64,000 nt of DNA, taken from contig NW_006767436.1 in the NCBI RefSeq assembly GCF_000264995.1, forward strand, positions 1,514,800 through 1,578,799, in the 5' to 3' direction. Shown in pieces: positions 23,883 through 37,890 of this stretch. The stretch is from Punctularia strigosozonata HHB-11173 SS5 (lineage: Eukaryota; Basidiomycota; Agaricomycetes; Corticiales; Punctulariaceae). Position 1 is the stretch's first letter, and each line of letters begins with the position of its first letter. The notes under the pieces are model-generated. The model saw only the letters and a list, made by a program, of their open reading frames with translations. It made no database searches and was not told the origin of the DNA. Position numbers and translations under genes: made by a program.

Positions 23883-25797
23883 ATGAGCGACGCCAAGTTC
23901 AACCCGGCCTCAGTGGCGTTAGTTCTTGCAGCTAGCGCCAAGTTCGAAACTTATGACTCGAAATACCTTAGCGCTGGTTATATCCTCATCGGAACCTACA
24001 CGAGTCTTTTCCTCAGTGGGATCACGGTGATGCAAACCATCATATACTATGCACATTACAAGCAGTAAGGTTGCATCTGTATCACTTGTTCCTGTGAGCT
24101 GAAAACGACCTCAGTGATCCGACATGGATGAAAGTAGCGGTGAGCTGAACGCGCTTGCTCATGTGGCGCACCCTGAGCAGCAGGGTATACAGATATCCGT
24201 AATCTCTGTTTTTAGCGCTCTCCATACAGCGGTCAATGCTCAATGGGCTTACGACGCGTTGGTCATACATTGGGGTGAGAAACCTCTTTCTCCCCTCGTA
24301 AGTAGGATACTGATTGGTGAAGGACAAACGGATCTGCTTCTACGAGCAAACTGGAGTACGTTATGGGTGGTTTCTCACAATGATTCTCCTTAACTAACAC
24401 CTGTCTCCCTAGACGTGGCAGCAGGTGAACATCCTCAGATAGACAATCTTCGTGATTCAGTCTGACATCAGATCGTGCCGACTTGTAGGATCTTCACTCA
24501 ATGTTAGCATTGTCAGCTCCAAGAGGACACGAGGTCTGACCCGTTGCCTGCTGTTTTCAGGGGATTGTAGCCATGTTCTGCCAACTGTGGTTCGGCTACC
24601 GGATACGTGTGTTAACAGACAACCGATGGATAGCGCTCGTCGTCGCCATCCTTGCCGTGACGTCCTTTCGTTGGTTCCATAGCGCTTTCCACCATTTATC
24701 ACTGATTGATCTATGCCATATTAACAGTCGGCTCTGTTGGTACGAGTTTGGCGCCGATATGGATACCCGAAATTCTGGACTTCACGAAGTTCAAGTCGAT
24801 CGTTGTCGTGTGGCTCGCATGCGCCGCCCTTTGTGAGCATTTCGATGTCTTCGATATCCCTTATAGACACCTAAGCTTCATATCACAGGCGATGTGACAG
24901 TAACGGTCGTTTTATCCATATGCCTGGTACGTTCAGTGTTGAATATCTCGCGGCCCGCACGTAATGAAGTGAGGAACAGCGCAACCATAAAACAGGCATC
25001 CGTGCATCAGACAATCTCATCAACAGAATAACGCTCAGTACGCACTCTATACACAATGTCCTGCTCACATCGATAACAATGGACAGTGACCATACAAAAC
25101 GGACTCTTGACGACCATATGGGCAATATTGAAGTATGCATCTCGCTATAATTAGTACCGTGATATCTGCATTAATGACGACCAAAAAACAGCTTACTGTT
25201 TTTTCTGATTGTCGTGAGTGCGCGGCCGCTGCGCATCTACTGTTTACCAAAGATTCAACCTGAGGACACGTAGAAATCAGGATTGTGAGTTTTTATCAGT
25301 CTTCCGCATAGTACTGAGAATGACATGCTGACCCGCGGATCCCTGAAGGCACCTTGCAATAAACATTCCGCTGGCGGATCTATACTTCCTCACGCTGCTC
25401 ACTACGTTGAATGCGCGTAAGCATCTGCGTTCGAAGTACGGCGGGAACGACACCTCGGATTTACCGACCATGAGCGGCCACGACGTGCGTCTTTCGCTGG
25501 GGGCTTGGATTCGTGTGCGAGCCCGACTGACCACAATCCCATGCAGGGTCAACGCCGAGATACTAACATCCTGGCCGTGGGTGTATGATGTTACGCATAA
25601 CTCCTCCACCTGACTCCTTGTTCAAGTTCGCCAGTCATGCAGAATCAATCGCTATAGACAACGATGAAGATGCTGTATCGCTCAAAAACAGACGCAACCT
25701 GACGGGGCTTGAACCCGAATGGAGCGAAACTCAACAGAGTTTATCAACCCTGGCAACGGACAAAAATTCCCGGCGGGCAAGTATGCCCGATTTGTAA
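23883..25797 (+). CDS. DUF6534-type seven-helix fungal membrane protein
   Basis: Member of a family greatly expanded in Agaricomycetes, predicted to be a multi-pass membrane protein of unknown function. Exons in order: FNPASVALVLAA (start ATG 23883, not certain), YILIGTYTSLFLSGITVMQT, HDPTWMKVA, LHTAVNAQWAYDALVIHWG, then GIVAMFCQLWFGYRIRVL and LVVAILA, then LTVGSVGTSLAPIWI and WLACAALCDVTVTVVLSICL, then RNHKTGIRASDNLINRITL (the family NxxKTG...D.LINRI block), a last helix LPLADLYFLTLLTTLNAR, and a polar cytosolic tail. The tail may end at 25613 or, with one more gt...ag intron, at 25797 (RRASMPDL); I prefer the latter. Eight or more introns; some inner edges are approximate. No frame breaks needed. 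Confidence 0.78.
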
Positions 25798-26069
25798 CAC
25801 TGAACCTCGGGTGTTCCTTGAACTCCTCAGACTTTACTGTAAGCTAATCTGCATCGCACAGTACTACTTGCATTCTCCATCGCATTGCTATCGTCGCTTT
25901 ATAGTGTTTTCTTGCATAATGACATAGTCTGTCCAATTGTACAATGCTCCTAGACGCTGGCAGTGTCCGCACTGAGGATTTCGTGCACCACCACGCAAGG
26001 CAAACTTGTACGCGCGTTACGGCATGTGTGCCCCTACCAGAACGAGACGCATCACGTACCAGTGATCTC

Positions 26070-26901
26070 ATGTCGCAAACGATCTTTCGTGGACTACGTC
26101 AATTTCTCAACCAGTACCCGAGGCTGAAATGGACAGCCTCTGCTTTCGTATGGCTGCCTAGTGGTATTGTCTTCACGAAGAATTTCTATACGGTCAAACA
26201 AATATCCGGTCGGAGCATGACAGTTCGTATATTCAAGTGTTCACGATCAGGACGCTGGGCTTCTCATTTGTTAGCTAGCCTACTCTTAATCCTGATGAGT
26301 CGCTCTGGCAAGATGTTGCGGTGTTCGACCGGACCGTACAAGCCCTGAGAAGCTTAAAGCGAGGAGACATAATTGCTTTCAAGTTGCGTCTCCTGAGTGT
26401 TCATCTCGAAGCGTACAGACTGACAAGGCTCGGTCATAGGTCTCCCTTTGATCCCGAATATTTGATGGTGAAGCGGGTGGTGGCTCTCGCCGGTGACACT
26501 GTAAGCCGTACATCATATCTCAAGGCCCTCCGCATAACGTACGAAACAGGTTATGACCTTGCCTCCCTATCCCGATCATGAAGTAATCGTGCCTGAAGGT
26601 CACCTCTGGGTCGAGGGAGACGAGTTCTTCCATTCTGGTGACAGTAATCGTTTGGGGCCTGTAAGTTCGTTCCGAACCATATGGTTGCACATAGCATCGC
26701 TCATGACGTGGTCAGATACCCATTGGTCTGGTCAATGCGAAGTTGACGTGGATTCTGTTTCCACCCTCTCGTTACGGACCAATACAGGAACCGTCGATGC
26801 CTGACCCCTCTGAACGCTATGGACCTGCCTGGCGGCGTAAAATGGACGCGGTCACCCGTGAGCGAAAACGGATGGAGAGGGTTACTCAAGCTTCGCCATG
26901 A
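26070..26901 (+). CDS. IMP2: Mitochondrial inner membrane protease subunit 2
   Basis: Signal-peptidase-like Ser/Lys protease of the mitochondrial inner membrane that matures intermembrane-space proteins. ATG 26070 gives MSQTIFRGLRQFLNQYP, then a membrane segment with FTKNFYTVKQISGRSMTPTL; the Ser of GRSM is the expected nucleophile. After introns, LKRGDIIAFKSP and then VKRVVALAGDT supply the general-base Lys, and VPEGHLWVEGDE with SGDSNRLGPVP form the conserved C-terminal box. It ends MERVTQASP. About 215 residues, normal. Five exons; a gttcgt...gctag intron splits SMT from PTLNPDES. Tail to tail with KCH1 (174 bp). Confidence 0.93.
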
Positions 26902-27075
26902 CATCCTTAGCGGTGCGCAAGAGCTGGACTGAATGCTTCTGGTGGTGTTGACTACATTGTCGAAATGCGAACCATACCCACATTATAATGATAAAGATAT
27001 ACTAAGAGGAACGGAATATATACATATCCATACATGACGAAGGTCCGGATGCTCAGCGCTATTCCTAACTCGGTC

Positions 27076-28873
27076 CTACATCGCTCTCCCATAACCTTGG
27101 CCATTACCACCACTCGTCATATTCCCTACGTCGCCCATCTGACCAGCAAATGAACGGGGAGGTGGACCACCTGACGTCGGACTGGGGTAATCTTGATCGT
27201 ACGCCAAGTTCGGTGTGGGCAGCCGGTCATCCATGGAGCCCGTGTGCGCATGACCCTCGGGGTATGCAGCATACCCTGTGGTGGAATACTGAGAATGCGC
27301 ATTTGGATAATCATGGGGGTATGCCTGGGGATCATGGACGTAGTCTTGCTGACCGTAGTCGGGCTGCTGACCGGCACCATAGTGGTACTGGTCAGGCCCA
27401 TCAAGCTGGGTTTTGCTTGCGCCACGGTCATCACCATACAGTGTTCGGTCATCACCGAAGCTCTGCGTCGACTGATATTGTTGGCCGTATGGCTGGCCGG
27501 CGTAGGCAGGCATAGGAGGGTAGTCGGTAGTCGCGTAGTCTTTCGGAGGATAAGCGGCCTTGTGGTCGGCGTTATAGTAGTAAGTGTCTTGGGTGTAGGT
27601 CGACGGAGCCGGGCCTCGCGTCTTCTGGGAGGCACCGTCATCAAACTCATCATCGTCCAAAGACACGTTGGGCAGGGTAGGCTGGGGGAGAGGTTGGTGG
27701 ACGAGTTCGCCCTTCTTGTTCTTGAGATGGGAGAAGTCGCCCATGGCTTCCTTCTTCGCAAGAGCTTGCGCCTTCTGGAGCCGTTGCTTGTTCCGGCGGC
27801 GGATAATCTCGGCGATGCGCTGGACCACAGGTATCAGATGCTGTAAGCTGGAAGAGAATTGTCTGACGCATACCTTGTCGACTTTGTGGCAGACGTATTC
27901 CTTCAGGTTGCCCTGTATGTAGCAGAGCCAGGGGACGTAGCAAACACCCGCGATGATGAGCATGAGCATGGAGCCAGCGCAGATCAAGACGGTAAACAGC
28001 ATGGAGAACGTCAACACCGTCGTCACAAAGGTATTTCCAGCGAAGTATTTTGTGAAGTCATCCCATGGGCCCTTGTCGTGCTTGGCGAGGTAAATAGCAT
28101 AAAGGGTCAGAGCGTTGATAGTTTGACGAGGCGCGTCCGCGAGAAGAAGGCGCTTCCAACCTGGTGGATAACGTCAGATTACATGATACACGAGTGAAGG
28201 GGGTGACCTGACTCTTGAAGGTGAAGAAAATGAAGAAGGCGAAGTCGTCCTTCTTCTTGGTGGAATTAGAGATATGGCTGAAGAAACAAAAGTGGTTGTA
28301 GGACCCTAGGAATTGCATGAGCTTGGCAACTACAGCCGAGGTGAAATTCAAGGCGGACTAAGGGAGTAATAGTGGTTGGCCATGACGTTGGTGAAGGCGT
28401 AAGAGATGTCACGACTGGCGATGATCTTCTTCGACTTGTGTCCTTCGTACGCGAGCTGTTGATAATATTCAAGGCATGAAGCTGGGCGACCAAGAGCCGT
28501 TACTTACGAGGAGGAAAGACACAATGATGCAGCCGATGAATATCCATTTGCCCACTGTAAACGGGATGAAGACGCAGCCAGTGTTTGCAGTGTTCGAACA
28601 ATTTGCGAAGACCTGGTTCGACCAGTTGTGGGTTGTGGCCATCGTAATGGCCGTGAAGATATCGGAGATGTAGACGAGGAAGGATTTGAGGACGATGATG
28701 TAGAGCCACAGATACTTCATGCGCATGCCGAAGCCATTGTCGGTGAACTCGCGGGTGTCAACGAAGTCGAACTAATTTGGCATTTGAATACTCCGAGATT
28801 ATGCTGAGCGGTCGTTCTTGCTCACTTTATGGTCGGGGACGACCTCACGTTTCCACGAGCCAGCTTTGCACAT
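27076..28873 (-). CDS. KCH1: KCH1/PRM6-family low-affinity potassium transport protein
   Basis: Plasma-membrane protein of the fungal Kch1 family; yeast Kch1 and Prm6 (Kch2) promote K+ influx during pheromone response. ATG 28873 gives MCKAGSWKREVVPDHKFDFV. The family signature helices follow: MKYLWLYIIVLKSFLVYISD, VGKWIFIGCIIVSFLLL, SYNHFCFFSHISNSTKKKDD, FAFFIFFTFKSWKRL, TVLTFSMLFTVLICAGSML and MLIIAGVCYVPWLCYIQGN. A coiled basic stretch (RIAEIIRRRNKQRL) leads into a long Tyr/Pro/Gln-rich cytosolic tail (about residues 330-500) ending GYGRAM. Five or six introns. Divergent from DRG1 with 262 bp between starts. Confidence 0.9.
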
Positions 28874-29135
28874 GGTTGTTTCAGGATGATGGTTGGTGTT
28901 GGGCTGGATGGTTAAGTCGGCAGTGAAGAGAGGGGGCAGGTGCGGAGTCCGTGGCCAGCCAGCCGGTCACAGACACGACGACCTTGAGTGTAGAGCGAGC
29001 GACGAGGCCGATGCGGACAGAGAGGGAGAAACCAGGAGAAACCCAGACGAGGCGGGGACAACGAGACAGCCGGGGCGCGCGCGCAGGGCAACGCCTTCCC
29101 ACGCCAAATATATCTCTTCAGTTACTCCTGCCACA

Positions 29136-30765
29136 ATGACGACCCTTCAAAAGATCAAAGTACGACGCTGTCCATTGTCGAGATGCATTCGGGGGCTAAT
29201 TACCATGCCAGGAAATTGAAGATGAGATGGTGCGTGCGCGCTCTCGATCCCCGTCGGAAATACTTGACCTACCAGTACTTTGCAGGCCAAGAGTGAGAGA
29301 TCAGTTTGTCATAGCGTACACTTGATAGCTCAGCATCCGTGTAGCCCAAAAGAATAAGGCCACGAGCTACCATCTGGGCCAGCTCAAGGCCAAGCTCGCG
29401 AAACTCCGGCGCGAGCTGATCGCTGGGCCTAGCGCTGGCGGAGGGGGTGGAGGAGGCGTCGGCTTCGACGTCGCGCGAACAGGCATAGCGTCGGTCGGAT
29501 TCGTTGGGTTTCCGTCTGTCGGAAAGGTCTGTAGTTGACACGTCCGACTCACAATGTACTGATTCGATGTGTCCATCGCAGTCGACGCTCATGTCGAAGC
29601 TTACGGGCACCCACTCTGAAGTATCGGAAATCGAATTCACGACTTTGACGACCGTCCCAGGAACCGTCAAGGTTCACGGGGCTCCTATACAGATCCTGGA
29701 CTTGCGTCAGTAAGCTCGTTCTCTGTTTGAGCAACCCTCTCTCACACGTCTCCGCCAGCTGGTATCATTGAAGGCGCTCAAGATGGTCGGGGTCGAGGTC
29801 GTCAAGGTATGCACTCAATCAACCCCATATAACCCTGTGACACTGATATACCGTGCTAGTCATCGCCGTCGCCCGAACATGTAACCTCATCTTCATCGTG
29901 CTCGATGTCCTGAAGCCCCTCGGAGACAAGAAAATCATTGAGTCTGAACTGGAAGGTTTTGGCATTCGCCTGAACAAGAAGCCGCCGAATATCACAGTAT
30001 GTCGCAATGTCGTCTTCACTTCGTGATCAATTTCATCATGTGCAGGTGAGGAAAAAGGACAAAGGCGGCATTGCCATCACCAATACCGTCCCACTCACGA
30101 ACATTGACCATGATGAGATTAAAGCTGTTCTCAGCGAGTACAAGCTGAGCAATTGCGATGTCGCGATTCGCGAGCCGAACGCTACATCAGACGATCTGGT
30201 GGATGTCATCGAAGGCAACCGAGTATACATCCCCGCGATATACGTTCTCAACAAGGTACCAGAACATGATTCATCCCATGAGCTCTCATTCACATATCAA
30301 ATCGCTGCAGATTGACGCAATTTCGATCGAAGAGCTCGACTTATTGTACAAAATACCGTATAGCGTGCCCATATCATCCAAGGACTGGCTTAACGTCGAC
30401 GAACTCATCGATGTCATGTGGAAAACCCTCAACCTTGTCCGCGTCTACACCAAGCCCAGGGGTTTGCCGCCGGACTACTCCACCCCCGTTGTTCTACGGC
30501 AAGGCAAATGTTCCATTGAAGACTTCTGCAATTCGATTCACAAGGAGATTGCGAAGCAGTTGAAGTAGTGCGTATACTGCTATCACTGAAGAAGAAGCCG
30601 TTGACAGTTTTGCAGTGCGGTTGTCTGGGGGGCAAGCGCTAAGCATGCCCGAGGGCAGAAAGTCGGACTGGAACATATCTTGGCGGATGAAGATGGTGCG
30701 TGCTTCCCATGCTTTACGAATCCGAGGTTAATGCTGTGACAGTGGTACACATCGTCAAGAAGTAG
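29136..30765 (+). CDS. RBG1: Developmentally regulated GTP-binding protein DRG1/RBG1
   Basis: Conserved OBG/DRG-family GTPase that associates with translating ribosomes. ATG 29136 gives MTTLQKIK, then [20 protein letters not shown], the standard N terminus. G motifs: GFPSVGKST (G1), Thr of the switch region in EFTTLT, LPGIIEGA (G3, DxxG), and NKID (G4). The TGS domain near the end reads [13 protein letters not shown] and [14 protein letters not shown], followed by [16 protein letters not shown] and ILADEDVVHIVKK. About 365 residues, normal length. Seven or so short introns. Convergent with ALG8 (71 bp between stops). Confidence 0.95.
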
Positions 30766-30836
30766 GCTCTTGTGCAGTCACAGTGCTTCATTAGTCGTTC
30801 TGTTATCGTCATTCACAATGTATCACCAGTCCATAC

Positions 30837-33157
<2,321 letters not shown>

Positions 33158-33290
33158 CGCGCAGCAAGTAGGGGACAAGGGCCACTGTTGTCAGTCGGGG
33201 AGGTGATCTATTTTTGGCACGTGCTGTGACACGTCTGCAAGCGCTGCACGTCCCAAGGAGAAAGGTACAGACTTGGCCTCGTATACCGCG
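33158..33290. promoter_or_regulatory. Shared ALG8/OST1 intergenic region
   Basis: 133 bp between the start codons of two N-glycosylation genes that read outward. Both leaders and core promoters must lie here. A CACGTGCTG...GACACGTCTGC pair of ACGTG/CACGT cores is visible around 33218-33236, possible bZIP or bHLH sites. Confidence 0.5.
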
Positions 33291-35032
33291 ATGCTCCTAC
33301 CACGCCTGCTCGGTCTATTGGCCATAGTCCTGCCTTCGCTGGCGCTGGCGGACCACTCCTTTGAAAATACCGCCATCGTCCGCACAATCGATCTCTTGGG
33401 CTCTGTCGTCCACGTCACGACAACATACGCGGTCAAGGCTCTGGAAGATTCATCAGCATATACCATCGCTTTGAGTCAGGAGGACGCAGAACGAACGAGC
33501 TTCATTGAAGCCAAAGTCAAGGGCGCGAAGGATGCCCTCCCTCTTCAGAAGGAGCTGCGGAACCCCAGCAGGCAAGTCTTTTGGCAACGTATGCTGAACA
33601 ACAGGTGCTCATGCCTCCGGTACAGCGGCGTAGCGCTCTACACCGTGGAGCTTCCTAGCTCTCTTAAAGCAGGCTCAACCCTAAACCTCGTTTTAGAAAC
33701 AGCGCAGACTCACGCCATCTACCCGTGGCCAAAGGAAGCAGCCCAGGGCGACGAGCAGGCTCTCAAACATGACACGGACTTATTCGTCCTCAGCCCGTAC
33801 AAGATCGCAGTGCAGCGAACAAAAATACGGTAGGCTTCGGGCCGTCTACATACCTTCGCGTTGCTCATAGCTATCATCAGCGTTCCTTCACCCAAAATCA
33901 TCTCGTATACCACGCCGGAAGGAGTCGAAGCGTTCACCACGGATGCTGTTGCGACAAAATCAGGCGCTACCGTGACCTACGGACCGTTCTCTAACTTCGG
34001 GCCCTCTGCGTCAGAGGACTTCCTCGAGGAACACCAGAAGCGCGTCAGTGTGCGCTTCCACCACGAGTTCCCGGTGCTTGAGGTCAGGAAATTGAAGCGT
34101 TCCGCTGAGATCAGCCATTGGGGAGCGAACCTCAACATCCAAGACGAGATCGATTTGTACAATGCCGGGCCCAAGTATGTAGAGCATGCTGTCGCGCGCT
34201 TGTTTGTTCTGACATGCACGTTGGAAGATTGAAGGGACATTTCTCGCGACTAGAGCACCAGACGCACATGTTCTACAACCACCCAATGTCAACCGTTCTC
34301 CGACAGCTCGCTCTGCAGCTGCCCCCCGGGATCCACGACGCATACTACGTGGACATCGTCGGCAACGTCTCGACGTCCAAGCTGCGTACCGTGCCTTCCG
34401 TCCCTAAGGGCCAACGCGCCGCCAACCACAATCAGCATTCGATACTCGAGCTCAAGCCCCGCTACCCACTTCTCGGTGGCTGGAATTACAGCTTCACGAT
34501 CGGTTGGGATTCGCCTCTCGGCGACTCGGCGGCTTATGATGCCAAAGAAGGGCGTTGGATTGTCGCCATCCCCATCATGACGCAGATCCCAGCAGCCGTC
34601 GTTGACGAGGCGGAGGTTAAAATCATCCTGCCCGAAGGCGCGACGTGGGTGTACCTCCATTTGTCATGCGCGAGATACAAATCTGATTATCGGTGACAGG
34701 GACGTCGAGGTCTTCCCGCCTTTCCCTCCGAAGATGATGACTAGGTCAACGCACGTCACCTATCTTGACACTGTCGGCCGCCCAGCCGTCTCGTTTGAGT
34801 ACGAGCAGCTAACGGACAAGCATGTGGGCACCATCTACGTCAGTAATCTCCCACTCTCAACGTCACCGATTCGAGTCATGCTAATATCCACTGCAACCAG
34901 GTCTCATATAAGGTATCAACTTCAGCGCATCTCAAGAAGCCGTTTGCAGTAGCGACGGCTTTCATGACGTTATTTGCCCTTGCCCTTGCTGCTCGGCGTG
35001 TAGATCTGAGCATCGAGAAGGCCACAAAGTAG
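33291..35032 (+). CDS. OST1: Oligosaccharyltransferase subunit OST1 (ribophorin I)
   Basis: Type I ER membrane subunit of oligosaccharyltransferase. I chose ATG 33291 (MLLPRLLGLLAIVLPSLALA) because it opens with a classic signal peptide and the frame upstream starts with TTG. Family blocks: NTAIVRTIDLLGSVVHVTTT, YTVELPSSLKAGST, YGPFSNFGPSASED, VRFHHEFPVLEVRKLKRSAE and ISHWGANLNIQDEIDLYNAG. Then PPGIHDAYYVDIVGNVSTS, KPRYPLLGGWNYSFTIGWDS, IILPEGATDVEV and FPPFPPKMMTRSTHVTYLDT. It ends with a C-terminal membrane helix (FAVATAFMTLFALALAARRV) and SIEKATK. About 480 residues; six or seven introns. Confidence 0.93.
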
Positions 35033-35265
35033 CCGTCTGTATGAAGTTCTTAGGCCAATACACTATGTGATATCAAACCGCCGAAACACAGAAGCACGCG
35101 GACCAGCGAGGTTCATCCGCGCGGGCAGCCGAAGATCACCCAGGCAATTATGCGATGCAGGAATGAATCACGGCTAACGATACATTGTCGTATAAGGCTG
35201 CCGTGCGACTAGTGCCCAACGCTACCGCTTGTACTCCTCTTGGTTGCGAATCCAACTGTGCAACG

Positions 35266-36094
35266 TCAGGAAATTGCATTGAGCCGGCGTGGCTGCCCTA
35301 TAAACGAGGATTGAGCGCTCAAAGAGTCGTTAAAGGCGAGGAAACTTACGGCTCTAGGAATAGGTATATACCCTCGACGCCCTTGTTGTCGGGACACGAG
35401 TAAAAAGCACCCTGGTTCGTCTTGCCGCGTCCTAGCGTACTTCCGGTTTCGAAAATGAGCATCGTCCCTTGCCATCTCCAGAATCCGGGTATTCCTCTGC
35501 GTTTCTTGGACAGCTCGAGTTTCAGAGGAGGGAGCGCCTTTGGCCGGGGAGAATTGGCGTAGGGGTCGTCGTGAGCGTTGCTGGAACCGGTCTGGTCGTT
35601 GAAAGACACCTTTGGCGAAGCCGTCGGCGCAGGCGAGGTCGCAGTCGCGGTCACGTTCACGACGTTGACGTTGAGGATGGTGGTCTCGTTGACGACCTGG
35701 TAGAGCTGGTTATCCCTGGGGTTGATGAAGAACATGGGTGGAGCGGGGTCATAGTATGCTATCGCACCGCCGCCCAGGCCTGACTCACAGAGGAAACGCG
35801 TCAAAAGGCGAATGCATGACTGCGTGCAAACGTAGCCTCACCCTTGTCCCCAGAGACGGTAAGGTATTTAGGAGGTGCTTTCTGATTAACGTCTTCCCCT
35901 CGATACTTTGGGCCAATAGCCTGGTGGCGCTCTATCAACATAAGACAAACGGTACCGGAAGCAGCACATACCTGCACGAACCCGGCGCCAGGGACGAGAG
36001 AGGTGACCGAATCTCGCGAAGCATAGCCCTCCCAGGTGGGGATCGCGAGCGTCGTGGACAGGAGCGTAAGAACCAGTGCCGTCAGACGGAACAT
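35266..36094 (-). CDS. Secreted protein of unknown function
   Basis: ATG 36094 opens with a signal peptide (MFRLTALVLTLLSTTLAIP). Four more exons join in frame: HQAIGPKYRGEDVNQKAPP, then GGGAIAYYDPAPPMFFINP and QLYQVVNETTILNVNVVNV, a Thr/Pro-rich linker, then IPGFWRWQGTMLIFETGS and GAFYSCPDNKGVEGIYLFL. The last exon adds GQPRRLNAIS. The WRWxGTML...YSC block is seen in many uncharacterised secreted basidiomycete proteins, but I know no function. Two Cys remain. Possible N-glycosylation sites are NET and NVT. Divergent from HIS6 (331 bp). Confidence 0.72.
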
Positions 36095-36425
36095 ACTTCC
36101 AGCAAGTATTGCAGTAGCAGATCGCGGAGCTCTTCACTAGCGATAACCTTGAGGTGAGCCGTCGTCGGGTGCGCCTGCTCGGGGCCGGTATTTAAGAGTG
36201 TCGGATAAGCATCGCTGCATGCAATGGCGACGTGGAAGATCAGGAAGGGTCTCGTCGCCGACCGCCTCGTAGCGTCGCTGCAGCATCAAGTGACCGGGGC
36301 TTGTCCTCTTCGCGTACAATGGGCGGTCCGAGGTCGAGCCGCGGATAGGATTCGGAGTGACGTCACACAGAGCCGGCTGTGACGACCACGTGCGAGTCGC
36401 GACGCGTTTTCCTGGCTTTGCGGCG
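36095..36425. other. Intergenic region between secreted protein gene and HIS6
   Basis: 331 bp upstream of both divergent genes. Apart from the CRE-like palindrome listed separately I see no clear element. Confidence 0.5.
36358..36365. promoter_or_regulatory. CRE/ATF-type palindrome TGACGTCA upstream of HIS6
   Basis: Perfect TGACGTCA, 60 bp before the HIS6 start. bZIP factors bind this; Gcn4-type factors, which control histidine genes in fungi, prefer the related TGACTCA but also bind the CRE. A role in amino-acid control is inferred. Confidence 0.5.
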
Positions 36426-37691
36426 ATGATGTCCATCTCTGCGCGACGGAGCAGGTTCCGGCCGTGCATAGACCTCCACGACGGCCAAGTCAAGCAGATT
36501 GTCGGCGGGACATTGTCGGACGATGACCCGAGCACTCTCAAGACGAACTTCGTCGCGAGGTACGTGCTTGCCGTAGAGACTGCCGTGCGAAGAGCTGAAC
36601 GAAGGTGTCAGTGAATCCCCTGCAGATTTTGCTCGCTTGTACCGCAAACATGGTCTCACTGGTGGTCATGTCATAAAACTTGGTCCTGGCAACGATTCCG
36701 CTGCGAAAGAGGCCCTGGCAGCCTGGCCAGGTAAGATCGCATAAGCCGCCCATCCATCACCCACCGACCGTTCTCAAGATGGATTACAGATCGGAGGGGG
36801 CATCAACGACAATAACGCTGCGGAATGGATATCTTCTGGGGCGAGCAAGGTATGAAGGCAGCTCATGTTCAACTGATCCGTGATATTAACGGCCACACAC
36901 AGGTTATCGTTACTTCATATCTTTTCCCGGGTTGTAATTTCTCTTTGGAGAGATTGCAGCTTATTTCTGCTGCCGTAGGGAAGGACAGGCTGGTCGTGGA
37001 TGTCAGGTATGAAGTCGGTACTCTTCTTCACGCGTGGTCTTCTTCATCGGCTATTTTCAGCTGCCGAAGAAGAGACGGCAAATGGATGGTTGCCATGAAT
37101 AAATGGCAAGACATCACGGATATGGAAGTTTGTAAAGGCGAGACTTCAAGAATCAAAGGACCCGTTTCTGTGACCACGTGCTGATGTTTCGGAACAGAAA
37201 CCCTCGATGTGCTATCCGAATATTGCAGGTGACTGGATCTTCGTGTTAGAACTGCAACATAACTGACGTTTGCCAGCGAGTTTCTAATACACGCCGCGGA
37301 TGTTGAAGGCTTGTGCCAAGGAATTGACGAGGAACTTGTCTCCAGTATGCCGGCGCTCCCTGATGATATGTACTCTACAACCTAACGTTCGTCCAGAGCT
37401 TGGAGAATGGGTTCGGATACCCACGACGTACGCCGGGGGCGCCAAAGGTAAGAGCAAGTTCTCACCAGGAGCGTAAACCATGCCCTGATATGTTAACCGT
37501 AGCCCTCTCCGACCTTGACCTCGTCGAGCAATTATCAGAGGGCCGTGTGGATCTTACCTACGGAAGGTCTGCCAAATTTGCTCCTGTCCCCTTGTACGTC
37601 GCTCTGAGATCGTTAACTCAGTTCATTGGACATTTTCGGAGGAAATCTCGTAAAGTTCGCCGATCTTGTAGCACGGAACAACTCTATTTAA
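36426..37691 (+). CDS. HIS6: ProFAR isomerase (HisA), histidine biosynthesis
   Basis: TIM-barrel isomerase converting ProFAR to PRFAR, fourth step of histidine synthesis. Start at ATG 36426 or 36429 ([20 protein letters not shown]); the catalytic Asp lies in [16 protein letters not shown], the HisA hallmark. Following blocks: [49 protein letters not shown] (phosphate loop), [38 protein letters not shown] (second catalytic Asp region), and [19 protein letters not shown]. It ends [20 protein letters not shown]...ARNNSI. About 260 residues; seven or so short introns. Eukaryotic HIS6 orthologues match this order well. Confidence 0.93.
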
Positions 37692-37890
37692 GCAAGCAAA
37701 CATCGACATGTATGATGGTAGAGAATGAAGGGATGGTTGGCCGTTATGTGGCTGTGCTGGGATCTTCGATCGAGAATGCATCATAGCAGGCTTCGCTCGC
37801 GATCCCGTTCCACGCGCGTGTGCGCTCTGACCAGGCTGGTCAGTATTAAAGTCCTGGCGACTCCAAGCTGCTTACCCTCTTACCACGACC

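Noticed and set aside
25720-25760. tRNA-like cggggcttgaacccg stretch
   Set aside because: No acceptor or anticodon arms around it; lies in the tail exon of the DUF6534 gene.
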